This document shows, one piece after another, positions 34,368 through 43,696 of a stretch of DNA of 64,000 nucleotides. The translations under genes and the position numbers were made by a program. The stretch is from Acidimicrobiales bacterium (GTDB taxonomy: Bacteria; Actinomycetota; Acidimicrobiia; Acidimicrobiales; Palsa-688), in the NCBI GenBank assembly GCA_036378675.1, contig DASUWA010000047.1, forward strand, positions 1 through 64,000, read 5' to 3'. The stretch's first letter is position 1. Each line of letters opens with the position of its first letter. Under the pieces are notes generated by a model. It searched no databases. It worked only from the letters and a program-made list of their open reading frames with translations, and had not been told where the DNA came from.

Positions 34368-35993
34368 ATGACAAGTTCGAGCTTCCCGATCCTCACCGTG
34401 ATCGTCTTCCTGCCTTTGGCTGGAGCTCTGTTCTGTGCGCTGCTTCCTGCGGACACGCCGGAGCCCATCGCGCGGAGGGCCGGCATGGCGTTCGCCATCG
34501 CCGAGCTCGGGCTGGTCGCGTACCTGGTGGTCGATTTTCCCGTCGGCGAGGCCGGCTTCCAGTACCTGAGCACTCAATCGTGGATCGGCGCGTTCGGGAT
34601 CGAGTGGCGCGTCGGAGTAGACGGCATCTCCCTGTTCCTGCTCGCGATAACCGCCCTTCTGTTCCCGGTCGCCATGGCCGGCCCGACCGTTCGCTCCAAC
34701 AACCGCGCCTACATGGGCTGGATGCTTCTCCTTGAAGCCGTGTGTATGGGCACGTTCCTGTCAATGGACGTGTTTCTCTTCTTCCTGCTGTTCGAGCTCA
34801 GCCTGCTGCCCGCCTACTTCCTCATCGCCGGATGGGGAGGACCGCGCCGGAACTTCGCGGCGACGAAGTTCTTCATATACACCTTCGCCGGCTCTGCCTT
34901 CATGTTCGTCTCGATGATTGCATTGGTGTTCCTGGTCGCTCCTCTGAACGGCGGACACCAGACCTTCGACCTGATCACCCTCACCCGTTTGGCCCCGAAA
35001 CTGCCCGCCGCCGACCAGGTGCTCATCTTCTCCGGTTTCGCTACGGCCTTCGCGGTGAAGATCCCGCTCGTCCCGTTCTACAGCTGGCTGCCGGACGCGT
35101 ACACCGAAGCGTCCACCGGGGGATCGATGATCCTCGCCGGCATCCTCTTCAAGCTGGGTGCGTACGGGCTGCTTCGATTCGGTGTCTTCATGCTCCCGCG
35201 GGGCGCGGCGGACATGGCCCCCGTCCTGCTCACCCTTGCCGTCGTCGGGATCACCTACGGCGCGGTCGTGACGATCATGCAGAAAGACCTAAAACGGCTG
35301 GTGGCATACGCCACGATCGTCGATGTCGCGTTCATCGTCCTCGGAATCTTTGGGTTCAGCCAGCAGGGCGTGAGCGGAGGCGTGTTCGAGATGGTCAACC
35401 ACGGTCTCACCACCGGCGCCATCTTCCTTCTAGCCGGGATGATCTGGGAGCGCAGGGGCACCCTCCGGTTCACCGAGCTCGGTGGAATCCAGAGGTCCGC
35501 CCCGATACTGGCCGCCGTCTTCCTGGTGGTCGTGCTCAGCGCGGTCGGGCTGCCCGGCCTCAACGGCTTCGTCGGCGAGTTCCTCGTCCTCGTCGGGACC
35601 TTCATAACGCGCCGCTGGTGGGCCGTCGTCGGCACTACGGCGATCATCACCAGCGCGATCTACCTGTTCTGGGCCTATCAACGGGTTTTCCACGGGCCGG
35701 CGTCTGAGGACAACCGCAAGGTCCCGGACATGTCGTGGCGGGAGCTGTTCGCGGTTGCACCGTTGCTCGCGGGCATCGTGTTCCTCGGCGTCTACCCGAA
35801 ACCGTTCCTCGACCGCGTCAATCCCAGCGTCGGCCATCTGCTCGACCACGTACAGACCGCGGCACCCCAGGTTCACGTGCCCGTGCAGGGTCGTCCGCAG
35901 GTGGTCTATCTCGTCCCGCCCACCCAGAACGTGGATCCCGGGACAGGTACGACCGCCTCGGCGGGGTCGCGGGCTGGAGGTGACGGCCAATGA
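34368..35993 (+). CDS. nuoM: NADH-quinone oxidoreductase subunit M
   Basis: The 541-residue antiporter-like subunit has LFFLLFELSLLPAYFLIAGW with the pump Glu, AVKIPLVPFYSWLPDAYTEA and MQKDLKRLVAYATIVD. ATG 34368 is preceded by GGGGGG, and the open frame upstream lies inside nuoL. A soluble tail of about 50 residues, rich in Val, Gln and Gly, follows the last helix. The stop overlaps nuoN by ATGA. Confidence 0.95.
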   Translation: MTSSSFPILTVIVFLPLAGALFCALLPADTPEPIARRAGMAFAIAELGLVAYLVVDFPVGEAGFQYLSTQSWIGAFGIEWRVGVDGISLFLLAITALLFPVAMAGPTVRSNNRAYMGWMLLLEAVCMGTFLSMDVFLFFLLFELSLLPAYFLIAGWGGPRRNFAATKFFIYTFAGSAFMFVSMIALVFLVAPLNGGHQTFDLITLTRLAPKLPAADQVLIFSGFATAFAVKIPLVPFYSWLPDAYTEASTGGSMILAGILFKLGAYGLLRFGVFMLPRGAADMAPVLLTLAVVGITYGAVVTIMQKDLKRLVAYATIVDVAFIVLGIFGFSQQGVSGGVFEMVNHGLTTGAIFLLAGMIWERRGTLRFTELGGIQRSAPILAAVFLVVVLSAVGLPGLNGFVGEFLVLVGTFITRRWWAVVGTTAIITSAIYLFWAYQRVFHGPASEDNRKVPDMSWRELFAVAPLLAGIVFLGVYPKPFLDRVNPSVGHLLDHVQTAAPQVHVPVQGRPQVVYLVPPTQNVDPGTGTTASAGSRAGGDGQ

Positions 35994-37732
35994 CCGGCCA
36001 GCTGATCGGCCTCGTTTCGCATGGCTTCGGAGCGCATGGAGTGCTGGCCCAGACAGCCGGACAGTGCATCAATCCCGACGGCGCTCGATACTCGTCGCTG
36101 TGCACGGCGAACAACTCCTTGCGCATCCCGATCGCCTACCGGTCGATCCTGCCCGTCCTCATCCTTGCGATCGGGGCCCTTGTTCTTCTGATGGTGTCCG
36201 CCGTCCTTCCCAAGAGATCCTGGCCCGGCCTCTACCCAGGGCTCACCGTGATCATCGGCGGCGCCGGCGCGATCGCCTCGGCATGGCAGTGGAGTGACGT
36301 CGGGAACCACCACGGGCAGTTGGCCATCGGTCAGCAGATCCTGTACGACCGGTTCAGCGTCTTCTTCCTTCTTTTGATCTCGATCGCGGTGATCCTGGGG
36401 GCGCTGATCTCCGACAGCTACCTGCGACGGGAGGGCCTCGACGGCGTGGAGGCCTACGTGCTCATGCTCATGGCGGGTGTCGGCGCAATGCTGATGGCAG
36501 AGTCAGCCGGGCTGATCATGCTGTTCCTCGGGCTCGAGATCATGTCGATCGCGTTCTACGTGATGGCCGCCTATCACCGCCGCCGCACGCAGTCGGGGGA
36601 AGCAGGCTTCAAGTACTTCATCCTCGGGTCGTTCTCCTCGGCGATCTTCCTCTACGGGGTCGCACTCGTCTACGGCGCCACCGGTTCGACACAGTTCGCC
36701 GAGATCGCCGCCTACCTCTCGCGGGATGTGCTCACCCACACCGGCGTCCTCCTCGCCGGCATGGCACTCATAATCGTCGGCCTGGGTTTCAAAGTTGCCG
36801 CGGTTCCGTTCCATTTCTGGACGCCCGACGTGTACCAGGGAAGCCCCACCCCATTCACCGGTTACATGGCGGCGGTCGCCAAGGCCGCCGGGTTCGCCGG
36901 CCTCGTCCGGGTCCTCATGGGCGCACTCCCGACACAGGCGACCAACTGGCGGCCGATCATCTGGTTCATTGCCGTCCTGACCCTGATCATCGGTTCGGTG
37001 GTCGCGATCGCTCAACGCGACTTGAAGCGGATGCTCGCCTACTCGTCCATCAGCCAGGCCGGGTACGTCCTGGTCGGGCTTCAGTCCGCGACCGCAACCG
37101 GCACGGCCAGCGTCCTGTTCTACCTCTTCACCTACGTGTTCATCATCGCCGGGAGCTTCGCGGTCGTAGGGGTGATCCAGGGCCGCGGCGAGGCCCGGAA
37201 CGACCTCGGTGCGATCCGGGGCGTCGCCCGCCGACAGCCGATCCTCGCCGGTGCGATGCTCGTGTTCTTGCTTGCCCAGGCCGGGATTCCTTTGACGAGC
37301 GGGTTCCTCGGCAAGTTCTATGTGATCCAGGCCTCGGTGCAGGCCGGGCAATACCCGCTCGCAATCATCGCCATGCTCGCCGCCGCGATCGCGGCGTTCT
37401 TCTACCTTCGGATCGCGCTGCTCATGTACGGCAACAACGGGCAACCTGAGCCTGAGCCCGCAAGTTCGGGAGACGCGGCCGGAGCATCGATCCCCGCCGG
37501 CCAGTCAGGCAACGGCGAGGCGCCCGACGACTCGGAGCTGGCAGGGCTCGAACCGGTCCGGACCCTCGACCCGCCGACGACCACCGCAGCCCTTCTCGAT
37601 CCTCCTACCCAGCCGGCGCCGGTGCCGTTCCCGGTAGGACTCTCGATCACTGTCTGCGTCCTCTTCACGATCTTCGCCGGCGTATCGGAGCCGGTGATCG
37701 ATCTCGCCCGGCACGCAACGACGCTGTTCTAG
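35990..37732 (+). CDS. nuoN: NADH-quinone oxidoreductase subunit N
   Basis: The 580-residue subunit carries LIMLFLGLEIMSIAFYVMAA, GLGFKVAAVPFHFWTPDVYQ, and IAQRDLKRMLAYSSISQAGY. It is about 95 residues longer than E. coli NuoN. The N-terminus has an extra exported or luminal-type segment with two Cys (C61 not aligned by me). A Pro/Glu/Ser-rich loop of about 70 residues separates the last two helices (LLMYGNNG to FPVGLSITV). It is the final nuo gene and ends 11 bases from the convergent phosphoesterase fusion. Confidence 0.95.
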   Translation: MTGQLIGLVSHGFGAHGVLAQTAGQCINPDGARYSSLCTANNSLRIPIAYRSILPVLILAIGALVLLMVSAVLPKRSWPGLYPGLTVIIGGAGAIASAWQWSDVGNHHGQLAIGQQILYDRFSVFFLLLISIAVILGALISDSYLRREGLDGVEAYVLMLMAGVGAMLMAESAGLIMLFLGLEIMSIAFYVMAAYHRRRTQSGEAGFKYFILGSFSSAIFLYGVALVYGATGSTQFAEIAAYLSRDVLTHTGVLLAGMALIIVGLGFKVAAVPFHFWTPDVYQGSPTPFTGYMAAVAKAAGFAGLVRVLMGALPTQATNWRPIIWFIAVLTLIIGSVVAIAQRDLKRMLAYSSISQAGYVLVGLQSATATGTASVLFYLFTYVFIIAGSFAVVGVIQGRGEARNDLGAIRGVARRQPILAGAMLVFLLAQAGIPLTSGFLGKFYVIQASVQAGQYPLAIIAMLAAAIAAFFYLRIALLMYGNNGQPEPEPASSGDAAGASIPAGQSGNGEAPDDSELAGLEPVRTLDPPTTTAALLDPPTQPAPVPFPVGLSITVCVLFTIFAGVSEPVIDLARHATTLF

Positions 37733-37743
37733 CTCCGAAACAT

Positions 37744-40700
37744 TCAACCGACGGGCGCCGGGGGAACCAGAAATCGTCCGATCACCGGAAGCTCCCAGAA
37801 CGACTCCGCCCTCGCAACCGCGATCGCAACTGCGAGCATGTTCTCCGGCGCGTCGTAGATCGCGTAACGCGGCTGCCAGTCAGGATCGAACTTCGCGTTG
37901 AACCTCCATAGCGACTCGATCTGCATCGAGTCGCCCATCCTGCGCAGCACCCACGCCTGAACCTTCTGGCTGACCCCTTCTCCGTTCTCGCCCGCGAGGA
38001 CTGCGCGCATCGTCGCGAAGTTCAAACCGAGACCCTCGTTTCCCCGTCGCTCGAGCTCACGGATCGTCTCGACGACCGCGAAGTCGATCAAGCCGTTGGG
38101 ATGTTCGCCGTTGTCGCGGCGCATCAGGTCGAGCGAGTATCCCCCGATTCCTGGCGCGGGAACGAATTGGCAGAAAGCGACCGGGGCGCCTTGAGTGCCA
38201 GCGTTTGCGACAGCCGAAACGTTCGGCGCTGCGCAGTTCACCGCGGATCCGTTCCCAGACGGTTCGACAGCGCCGGCGGGCCCGTGCACCACCGCCAGAA
38301 GCAGCCCGTGATCCGCGGGGTCGAACACGCGGCCGAGCGTCATCGAGAACCCCCGCTCCACATCGCCGCGCCGGCTCTTGGTCATGACCGCCTCGAGCGA
38401 CTCCCTCAGGCTCGGATCGATCCGGGACGGATCGTGGAAGCTGATGGTGTAGCCGTACTTGGCGATGCGATTGACGGCTTGACGGAGGCCTTTGAACTTT
38501 CCTCCGTCCAGGGAGAATCCGCCAACGCGAACTATCCCCTCGTCGCCCACGTACAGGTCGTGCATTCCCGTCGAGCGGTAGATCGGCAGCCAATCCTCGC
38601 CGGCTCCCAGACCGCCGAGAGCCCAGCCGCGATCGTCGACGTAAGCGCGGAACGCCCGCCACGCTTCGGCGCGTTCGGCCACCGGGCCGATCGGATCTGG
38701 CGACACGAGGCAGACACCGCCATAGACCGCGTGGGCTACGACCGTCTCGCCCCAGAAGAAGAACTGCTTGTCGGGGCGCAGGGCGAAATAGTCGAGCGTC
38801 CCGCTGCCATGGCGAGCGACGACGGCGCGTGCGCGGGTCAGGTCGTCGGTCGAGACGAGCATGACCGAACTGGAAGCCTCATCGAATGACGGGGCTGGGG
38901 CGGTCGCTACGGTGGCCCGTACGGCTTGGCGGCGTTCCACGACCGGCCGGAAAAGGACGACCACGAAGGCCACCGCCAGCCCTGCCGCGGCGGTGGCCAT
39001 GGTTGGCGAAAAGAACATGTCGACGCGGTGGGGGAGACGCACATTGGACACGCCCCCCATACGCTCGACCGAAGCCTCCAGCGCGCGGGACCACGAAAGC
39101 GCGTGCGCCCCTCGCATCGACTTGTTGAACCATGTGCTGAGTTCGAGCGCCCACGAACCGGTGAGCACGGTCAACACCGCCGCTCCGAGAACTCTGAGCA
39201 GACCGGAGCCCACCCGCTCGACGTCGGTCTTCGCCTGGAAGGAGGACCGGTAGACCCAGAGAAAACTCGCGGCTGCGACGGCTATGAGCGATTCCTCCAC
39301 GTCCACGCCCTTGATCACGTGCAGAAGCGCGACAACGAGGAGGAGGACCTGGCACACGAACCACGCTCGTCTTTGTCCTCTTCGAATCCCCCGGGCCAAG
39401 ACGATCAGTCCGACCCCGCCGAGCGCGACCAGAGCCGAAGCGGTCTCGGGGATGGCGGTCGGGAACAGCTCCCGCAGGACGTCCAAGCGGCCGCGCAGCG
39501 GCTCCGACAGAGCGGAGAGGAGGGACAGGAGTCCTGCGGCGAACACTGCGAGCGCCGCCAGGCGCCGGACCCTGCGATCGCGCGACACGACGCTCGGGCG
39601 GCGAGGCCACTCGGCACCCTGCGGCCAGCTCGCCGCGACCTCTGCTCGCATGTCCCCCTGCGTCGGAGCGACCAACCGCTCGGCCATCAGACGTTCGACG
39701 ATCGTGGCGCCGGGCAGGTCCTGCCGTCCGTGCAGCAGGCGGACGTGCACGTCATTGCCGGCCTCCAACTCGACCCACGCCAGCTGCCGGTGCGCCAGGA
39801 AGACGCTCGGAAGCCCCAAGCCCGGCACCCGAGTCGGATACTCGCTGACCACCTCCGTGCCGCACCCCGCGTTGGCGTAGAAGCCGTCCCCGAGATGGGC
39901 CAGCTCCGGCCGGCAGGTGTGCCCGGTGATCAGGCCGGCGTAGCCGTCGGTCACCAGCTGCCTGGCAAGGCAGCGGGCGGGCTCGTTCGGATCGCGCCCG
40001 CCGTCATCGAGCGCCAGCGCCGACAGAGCGAGACCGGTGCGGCGGAGGGCCGCCGCGGCGAGCAGGAACAACAAGGCCAGCTCGACGACGGTCGCGAACA
40101 CGGCCAGGCCCACCCGGGATGTCGCCCCGACGTGGCGGGCGGAGCGAAGCGCGAACGCCGGCAACCGCAGCGCGAGTGCAACGATCACCGGGACCAACAA
40201 CAGCCACGCGGAGCGGCCCAGCCGCCGGTACACCAGCCGCGATCCGATGAAACGCGAAAGCGCCGCAGGCTCGTCCAGGTCCTCCATCCCCGAAAGCCAT
40301 TTCGCCTGGCGGGCCCCCGACTGCCGCCGGCGCATCGCGGGCATCACCTCCTCGCGAACGTGCTGCGCGAAGGGGGTTTCCCGGGGGTTGCGCGGATCGG
40401 CGCACCGGGTCAGCGGATCGAGGGTCTGGCCTGGTTCGACCCGCACCTTTCGCTCGCCGGCCCCGGTCGACAGGGTCAGCTCGACCGACAGAGCCACGTC
40501 GGCTCCGAGAAGCTGCCGGACGTCGTGCTGGCATTTCTCGGACCACGCGAGCCTCGAATCCCGGTCACCCGGCAGGATCACGACCCGGCGGTTCGATCCC
40601 GCCGCGTAAGTCGCAATGTCCACCGCCAGGCGGCCGTGGGCGGCGAGAGCCTGGGACGGGTCGACGTTGGAGTCGAACAGGTTGCCCGCGAAGATCAACA

Positions 40701-40866
40701 CGCCAGGCCCCGTCGCTGCTTCCACCGCGGAGGCGACCTCATTGACCGCCAGGACGTCCGCAGGGCGCGAGTCGCTGCTCAGGTGCAGGTCGGCCACAAC
40801 CATGACCCGCCCCCCGACAGGGACCTCCAGCTGGAGCTCGTCGGGGATCTCGTTGTTGTCGGCCAA
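37744..40866 (-). CDS. Metallophosphoesterase-like / multi-helix membrane / DUF2156 (MprF C-terminal-type) fusion protein
   Basis: This 1040-residue protein starts at TTG 40866. Residues 15-380 resemble a calcineurin-type phosphoesterase: D26-x-H28 (VVADLHLSSD), GNLFD at 61-65, GDRD at 100-103, GHTC at 315-318 and NAGCG at 332-336. Consensus histidines in GNHD and GHTH are replaced by Arg102 and Cys318. Two helices (220-240 and 255-275) are inserted inside this domain. Further helices lie at 434-452, 476-492, 502-518, 527-542, 556-575 and 622-640. Residues 660-1040 are a DUF2156 aminoacyl-transferase-like domain with LDYFALRPDKQFFFWG, SPDPIGP and ESLWRFNAKFDPDWQPRY, as in MprF/LysX-type lipid aminoacylation. 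The lipid substrate is unknown. Confidence 0.85.
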   Translation of the reverse strand: MADNNEIPDELQLEVPVGGRVMVVADLHLSSDSRPADVLAVNEVASAVEAATGPGVLIFAGNLFDSNVDPSQALAAHGRLAVDIATYAAGSNRRVVILPGDRDSRLAWSEKCQHDVRQLLGADVALSVELTLSTGAGERKVRVEPGQTLDPLTRCADPRNPRETPFAQHVREEVMPAMRRRQSGARQAKWLSGMEDLDEPAALSRFIGSRLVYRRLGRSAWLLLVPVIVALALRLPAFALRSARHVGATSRVGLAVFATVVELALLFLLAAAALRRTGLALSALALDDGGRDPNEPARCLARQLVTDGYAGLITGHTCRPELAHLGDGFYANAGCGTEVVSEYPTRVPGLGLPSVFLAHRQLAWVELEAGNDVHVRLLHGRQDLPGATIVERLMAERLVAPTQGDMRAEVAASWPQGAEWPRRPSVVSRDRRVRRLAALAVFAAGLLSLLSALSEPLRGRLDVLRELFPTAIPETASALVALGGVGLIVLARGIRRGQRRAWFVCQVLLLVVALLHVIKGVDVEESLIAVAAASFLWVYRSSFQAKTDVERVGSGLLRVLGAAVLTVLTGSWALELSTWFNKSMRGAHALSWSRALEASVERMGGVSNVRLPHRVDMFFSPTMATAAAGLAVAFVVVLFRPVVERRQAVRATVATAPAPSFDEASSSVMLVSTDDLTRARAVVARHGSGTLDYFALRPDKQFFFWGETVVAHAVYGGVCLVSPDPIGPVAERAEAWRAFRAYVDDRGWALGGLGAGEDWLPIYRSTGMHDLYVGDEGIVRVGGFSLDGGKFKGLRQAVNRIAKYGYTISFHDPSRIDPSLRESLEAVMTKSRRGDVERGFSMTLGRVFDPADHGLLLAVVHGPAGAVEPSGNGSAVNCAAPNVSAVANAGTQGAPVAFCQFVPAPGIGGYSLDLMRRDNGEHPNGLIDFAVVETIRELERRGNEGLGLNFATMRAVLAGENGEGVSQKVQAWVLRRMGDSMQIESLWRFNAKFDPDWQPRYAIYDAPENMLAVAIAVARAESFWELPVIGRFLVPPAPVG

Positions 40867-40923
40867 GTCGGCGCACGACGCTACTACGCGAGGACCGGTC
40901 GCACCCCGCTACCGTCCCTGACC

Positions 40924-41802
40924 GTGGCAGCACGGGTACCCGCCGCATACGAGCTGGTGGAGGGAGCAAGGCGCCTCGGCCCGCTGCCCTACTCCGCCCT
41001 CGGACCGACGGCCGAACCGCCGATGCCTCCCCCGGTGGACCTTGCCGCATGGACCGCTACTGCGCTGGATGAAATATGGGACGGTGAAGGAAGCCCTGAT
41101 CCATTCACCTACGTCGACGTCGGCGCCGGCGACGGGACCCGGGCCAGGGAACTGCTACGGCTGGGTCCGGAATGCCTGAGCGCCCTCCGCGTCGTCCTGG
41201 TCGAGGAGGATTCGTCCCTACGGGAGCGCCAAGCCGAGAACCTGTCCATCGAGGCGCCGGCCCTCACCCTCGGGCCGGTCACCCCCTCCGACGACCCCGA
41301 CGAGGGCTCCCGGCCGCTGCCAGGCGTCGGTCCACTGGTCACCTCGCTGACCGATCTGCCGGTTCTCGCGACTGCATCGGTCGCGGTCGTGATCGGATTC
41401 GGGTGGCTGAGCCGGCAGCCGGCCGACCGCTACATGTGGCAAGACGGGACCTGGTGGGAGGTCCGGCTGGGAGCTCTGGGCGACGACGGGGACGTCCTCA
41501 CAGAGATGAGCCTGCCGCTCGACGAGGCCCGGGCGGCGACGATGGACGCGGTCGTGTCGGGCCACGTGGACCAGGCTCGCTACGCATCCCCGGTCGGGGC
41601 GGTTGCATGGCTGAAGAGCGCGCTCGCCACCGCTGAAACGGGGTGGCTCCTGGCAGTCGACAGGTGGACCGCCAAGACCGAACCCATCCACGGACAGGCT
41701 CGTGCCATCGCGCTCGACCAGCTCGCAGCGGTGCGCCGGCCGGCTTCCGGGCCGGTACCGGCTGCAGAATCCCTCGAAGTCGTCCGGTGGCGGTTAGGTT
41801 GA
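40924..41802 (+). CDS. SAM-dependent methyltransferase, MidA/NDUFAF7-like (divergent)
   Basis: The 292-residue product has a SAM-binding motif I, YVDVGAGDGTRARELLRL, at 63-80. Then come ALRVVLVEEDSSLRERQAENL (motif II and the LR..Q pattern of MidA/DUF185) and a later DRYMWQDGTWWEVRLG, matching the MidA substrate-side strand. The resemblance is by eye. MidA-family proteins help assemble complex I, and this gene lies just beyond the nuo operon, which supports the call. The start is GTG 40924, with TACCGT 8 bases upstream. It is divergent from the phosphoesterase fusion and 7 bases from the HAD gene. Confidence 0.6.
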   Translation: MAARVPAAYELVEGARRLGPLPYSALGPTAEPPMPPPVDLAAWTATALDEIWDGEGSPDPFTYVDVGAGDGTRARELLRLGPECLSALRVVLVEEDSSLRERQAENLSIEAPALTLGPVTPSDDPDEGSRPLPGVGPLVTSLTDLPVLATASVAVVIGFGWLSRQPADRYMWQDGTWWEVRLGALGDDGDVLTEMSLPLDEARAATMDAVVSGHVDQARYASPVGAVAWLKSALATAETGWLLAVDRWTAKTEPIHGQARAIALDQLAAVRRPASGPVPAAESLEVVRWRLG

Positions 41803-41809
41803 CCCGTCG

Positions 41810-42298
41810 ATGGCGGGGACCTTCGACAACTGGAGGTGGCGGGAGGAGAGGATCGACGGCGGGCGTGCGGTCGTTTTCGATCTCGACGGGGTGCTTTCGG
41901 ACGCGGCGAGCCGTCAGCACTACCTCGAGCGGCCGGCACGGGACTGGGACGCGTTCTTCGAGGCCTGCGGCGACGACCCGCTCATTGAGGAGATCGCGCG
42001 CCTTCTGGAACTTCTCGACTCCTCGTTGGCGATCGTCCTGCTTACCGGCCGCCCGGTCAGAGTTCAGCGCCAGACCATGGCCTGGCTGAGCCGGTACAAG
42101 CTGCGGTGGGACCTGCTTGTCATGCGCGACTTCGGCGACTACCGGGCCGCCCGGGAGTTCAAGAGACGCTCGGTGCACGAGCTGCGTGAAGCCGGGTTCG
42201 AGCTCGTCCTGTCCTTCGAGGATGACCGACGCAACGTTGCGATGTTCCGCGACGAAGGGGTTCCCTCCGTGTACATTCACTCGGGCTACTACGACTGA
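41810..42298 (+). CDS. HAD-superfamily phosphatase
   Basis: The 162-residue protein has HAD motif I VFDLDGVLSD (nucleophile Asp and general acid Asp), motif II LLTGRP and motif IV SFEDDRRNV. It has no large cap, and it resembles the phosphatase domain of polynucleotide kinase 3'-phosphatases or other small HAD phosphatases. It follows the methyltransferase gene by 7 bases, so cotranscription is likely. The substrate is not known. Confidence 0.8.
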   Translation: MAGTFDNWRWREERIDGGRAVVFDLDGVLSDAASRQHYLERPARDWDAFFEACGDDPLIEEIARLLELLDSSLAIVLLTGRPVRVQRQTMAWLSRYKLRWDLLVMRDFGDYRAAREFKRRSVHELREAGFELVLSFEDDRRNVAMFRDEGVPSVYIHSGYYD

Positions 42299-42349
42299 AA
42301 ACCCTTTTCTTGTCGTTTATTCAGGTTCATGGTCCACCATGATGTGTAT

Positions 42350-43210
42350 ATGAGCCGCAACACCCTTAAGACAACGTTCCTTCTCACGTTCCTTGCGGCC
42401 TTGTTCGTCGGGATCGGTGCGCTTCTCGGCGGGCGGGGCGGTCTGATCATCGGGCTCGTCATCGCCCTGTTGTTCACGGGCGGTTCCTACTGGTTTTCGG
42501 ACTCCATCGCGATCCGGGCCGCACGGGCCGTCCCGGTGTCGGAGGAGCAGATGCCCGACTACTACGCGGTCGTACGCGACCTGACTACGCGGGCCGGCCT
42601 GCCGATGCCGCGCCTCTACGTCACCCCCGACGCCCAGCCCAACGCTTTCGCGACCGGTCGCAACCCGGCGCATTCGGCGGTGGCGGTAACCCAGGGCATC
42701 CTGCAGATCTGCACGTGGGACGAGCTGCGCGGCGTACTCGCGCACGAGATCTCCCACGTGGGAAACCGCGACATTCTCATCTCCTCCGTGGCCGCGACGA
42801 TTGCCATGGCTATCACTCTGCTGTCCCGCATAGCGGCCTGGGGCGGTCTGTTCTTCGGTGGTGGCCGCGACGGCGATGGCGAGAACATCCTCGAACTGCT
42901 CGCGCTGCTGATCCTCGCTCCACTCGCCGCAACGATGCTGAATCTGGCCCTCTCGCGAAGCAGAGAGTTCGAAGCAGACCGCTCGGGCGCCAGGCTCATC
43001 GGAGACGGAGATCCGCTGGCCCGCGCCCTCAGCAAGCTCGAGGCCGCGTCGAAACAGATACCGATGCCGCAGGTTCGTCGCGAAATGGCCCCGCTCTACA
43101 TCGTGAGCCCTCTTGCCGGGATGAACATCTCCTTCAAGAACCTTTTCTCCGACCATCCGCCGACCGACGAGCGAATCCGCCGCCTCCGCTCGAGGGAGTG
43201 GGCCCGCTAG
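42350..43210 (+). CDS. htpX: HtpX-like membrane zinc metalloprotease (M48)
   Basis: The 286-residue protein has two N-terminal helices (about 7-45), the zinc motif HEISH in LAHEISHVGNRD, two central helices, and the third ligand in REFEADRSGARL. HtpX cleaves misfolded membrane proteins from the cytosolic side. ATG 42350 fits homologue starts; ATG 42329 would add seven residues with no homology that I recognise. CATGAT lies 6 bases upstream of 42350, consistent with a leaderless start. The stop overlaps convergent yajQ by 4 bases. Confidence 0.92.
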   Translation: MSRNTLKTTFLLTFLAALFVGIGALLGGRGGLIIGLVIALLFTGGSYWFSDSIAIRAARAVPVSEEQMPDYYAVVRDLTTRAGLPMPRLYVTPDAQPNAFATGRNPAHSAVAVTQGILQICTWDELRGVLAHEISHVGNRDILISSVAATIAMAITLLSRIAAWGGLFFGGGRDGDGENILELLALLILAPLAATMLNLALSRSREFEADRSGARLIGDGDPLARALSKLEAASKQIPMPQVRREMAPLYIVSPLAGMNISFKNLFSDHPPTDERIRRLRSREWAR

Positions 43211-43695
43211 TCCCGGAAGTTCTCGAACTGGAGCGGGAGACCGAAGTCTTCTTCGCGAAGTCCGGCGATAACCGTTTGCAGGTCGTCTCGCTTTTTTCCG
43301 CTGACCCGAACCTGGTCTCCTTGGGTCTGGGAGGAAACGCCTTTCGGGCCCTTGTCCTTGATCCACCGGTTGATCGCCTTGGTGTTGTCAGCTGAAAGGC
43401 CGGCCTTCAAAGTGATCGTCTGGCGTGCGGTCCCTTTGGCGGCTTCCTCGACCTTGCCGTGCTCGAGCGCCTTCAACGAGACCTTCCGCTTCACCAGCTT
43501 CTCCTCCAAGACCTGGACGACCGCCTTCAGCCGGTCCTCGGTAGCCGAGTGAAGGCGAAGCTCGCTTTCATGAAGTTCGACCGACGAATCGGTGCCTTTG
43601 AAGTCGAAGCGGGTCGATAGCTCCCGCTGGGCCTGGTCGACCGCATTTCGCACTTCCTGCATGTCAACCTGGGACACGATGTCAAAGGTAGGCAT
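43207..43695 (-). CDS. yajQ: YajQ-family nucleotide-binding protein
   Basis: The 162-residue protein matches the YajQ/UPF0234 family throughout: FDIVSQVDMQEVRNAVDQA, then STRFDFKGTDSS, and the end FGLPLQFENFRD. Some members bind cyclic di-GMP or other nucleotides. The ribosome site GGAGG (43700-43704) lies just upstream of ATG 43695. It forms part of a long inverted repeat that could hide it in mRNA. The gene ends convergently with htpX. Confidence 0.95.
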   Translation of the reverse strand: MPTFDIVSQVDMQEVRNAVDQAQRELSTRFDFKGTDSSVELHESELRLHSATEDRLKAVVQVLEEKLVKRKVSLKALEHGKVEEAAKGTARQTITLKAGLSADNTKAINRWIKDKGPKGVSSQTQGDQVRVSGKKRDDLQTVIAGLREEDFGLPLQFENFRD

Positions 43696-43696
43696 T

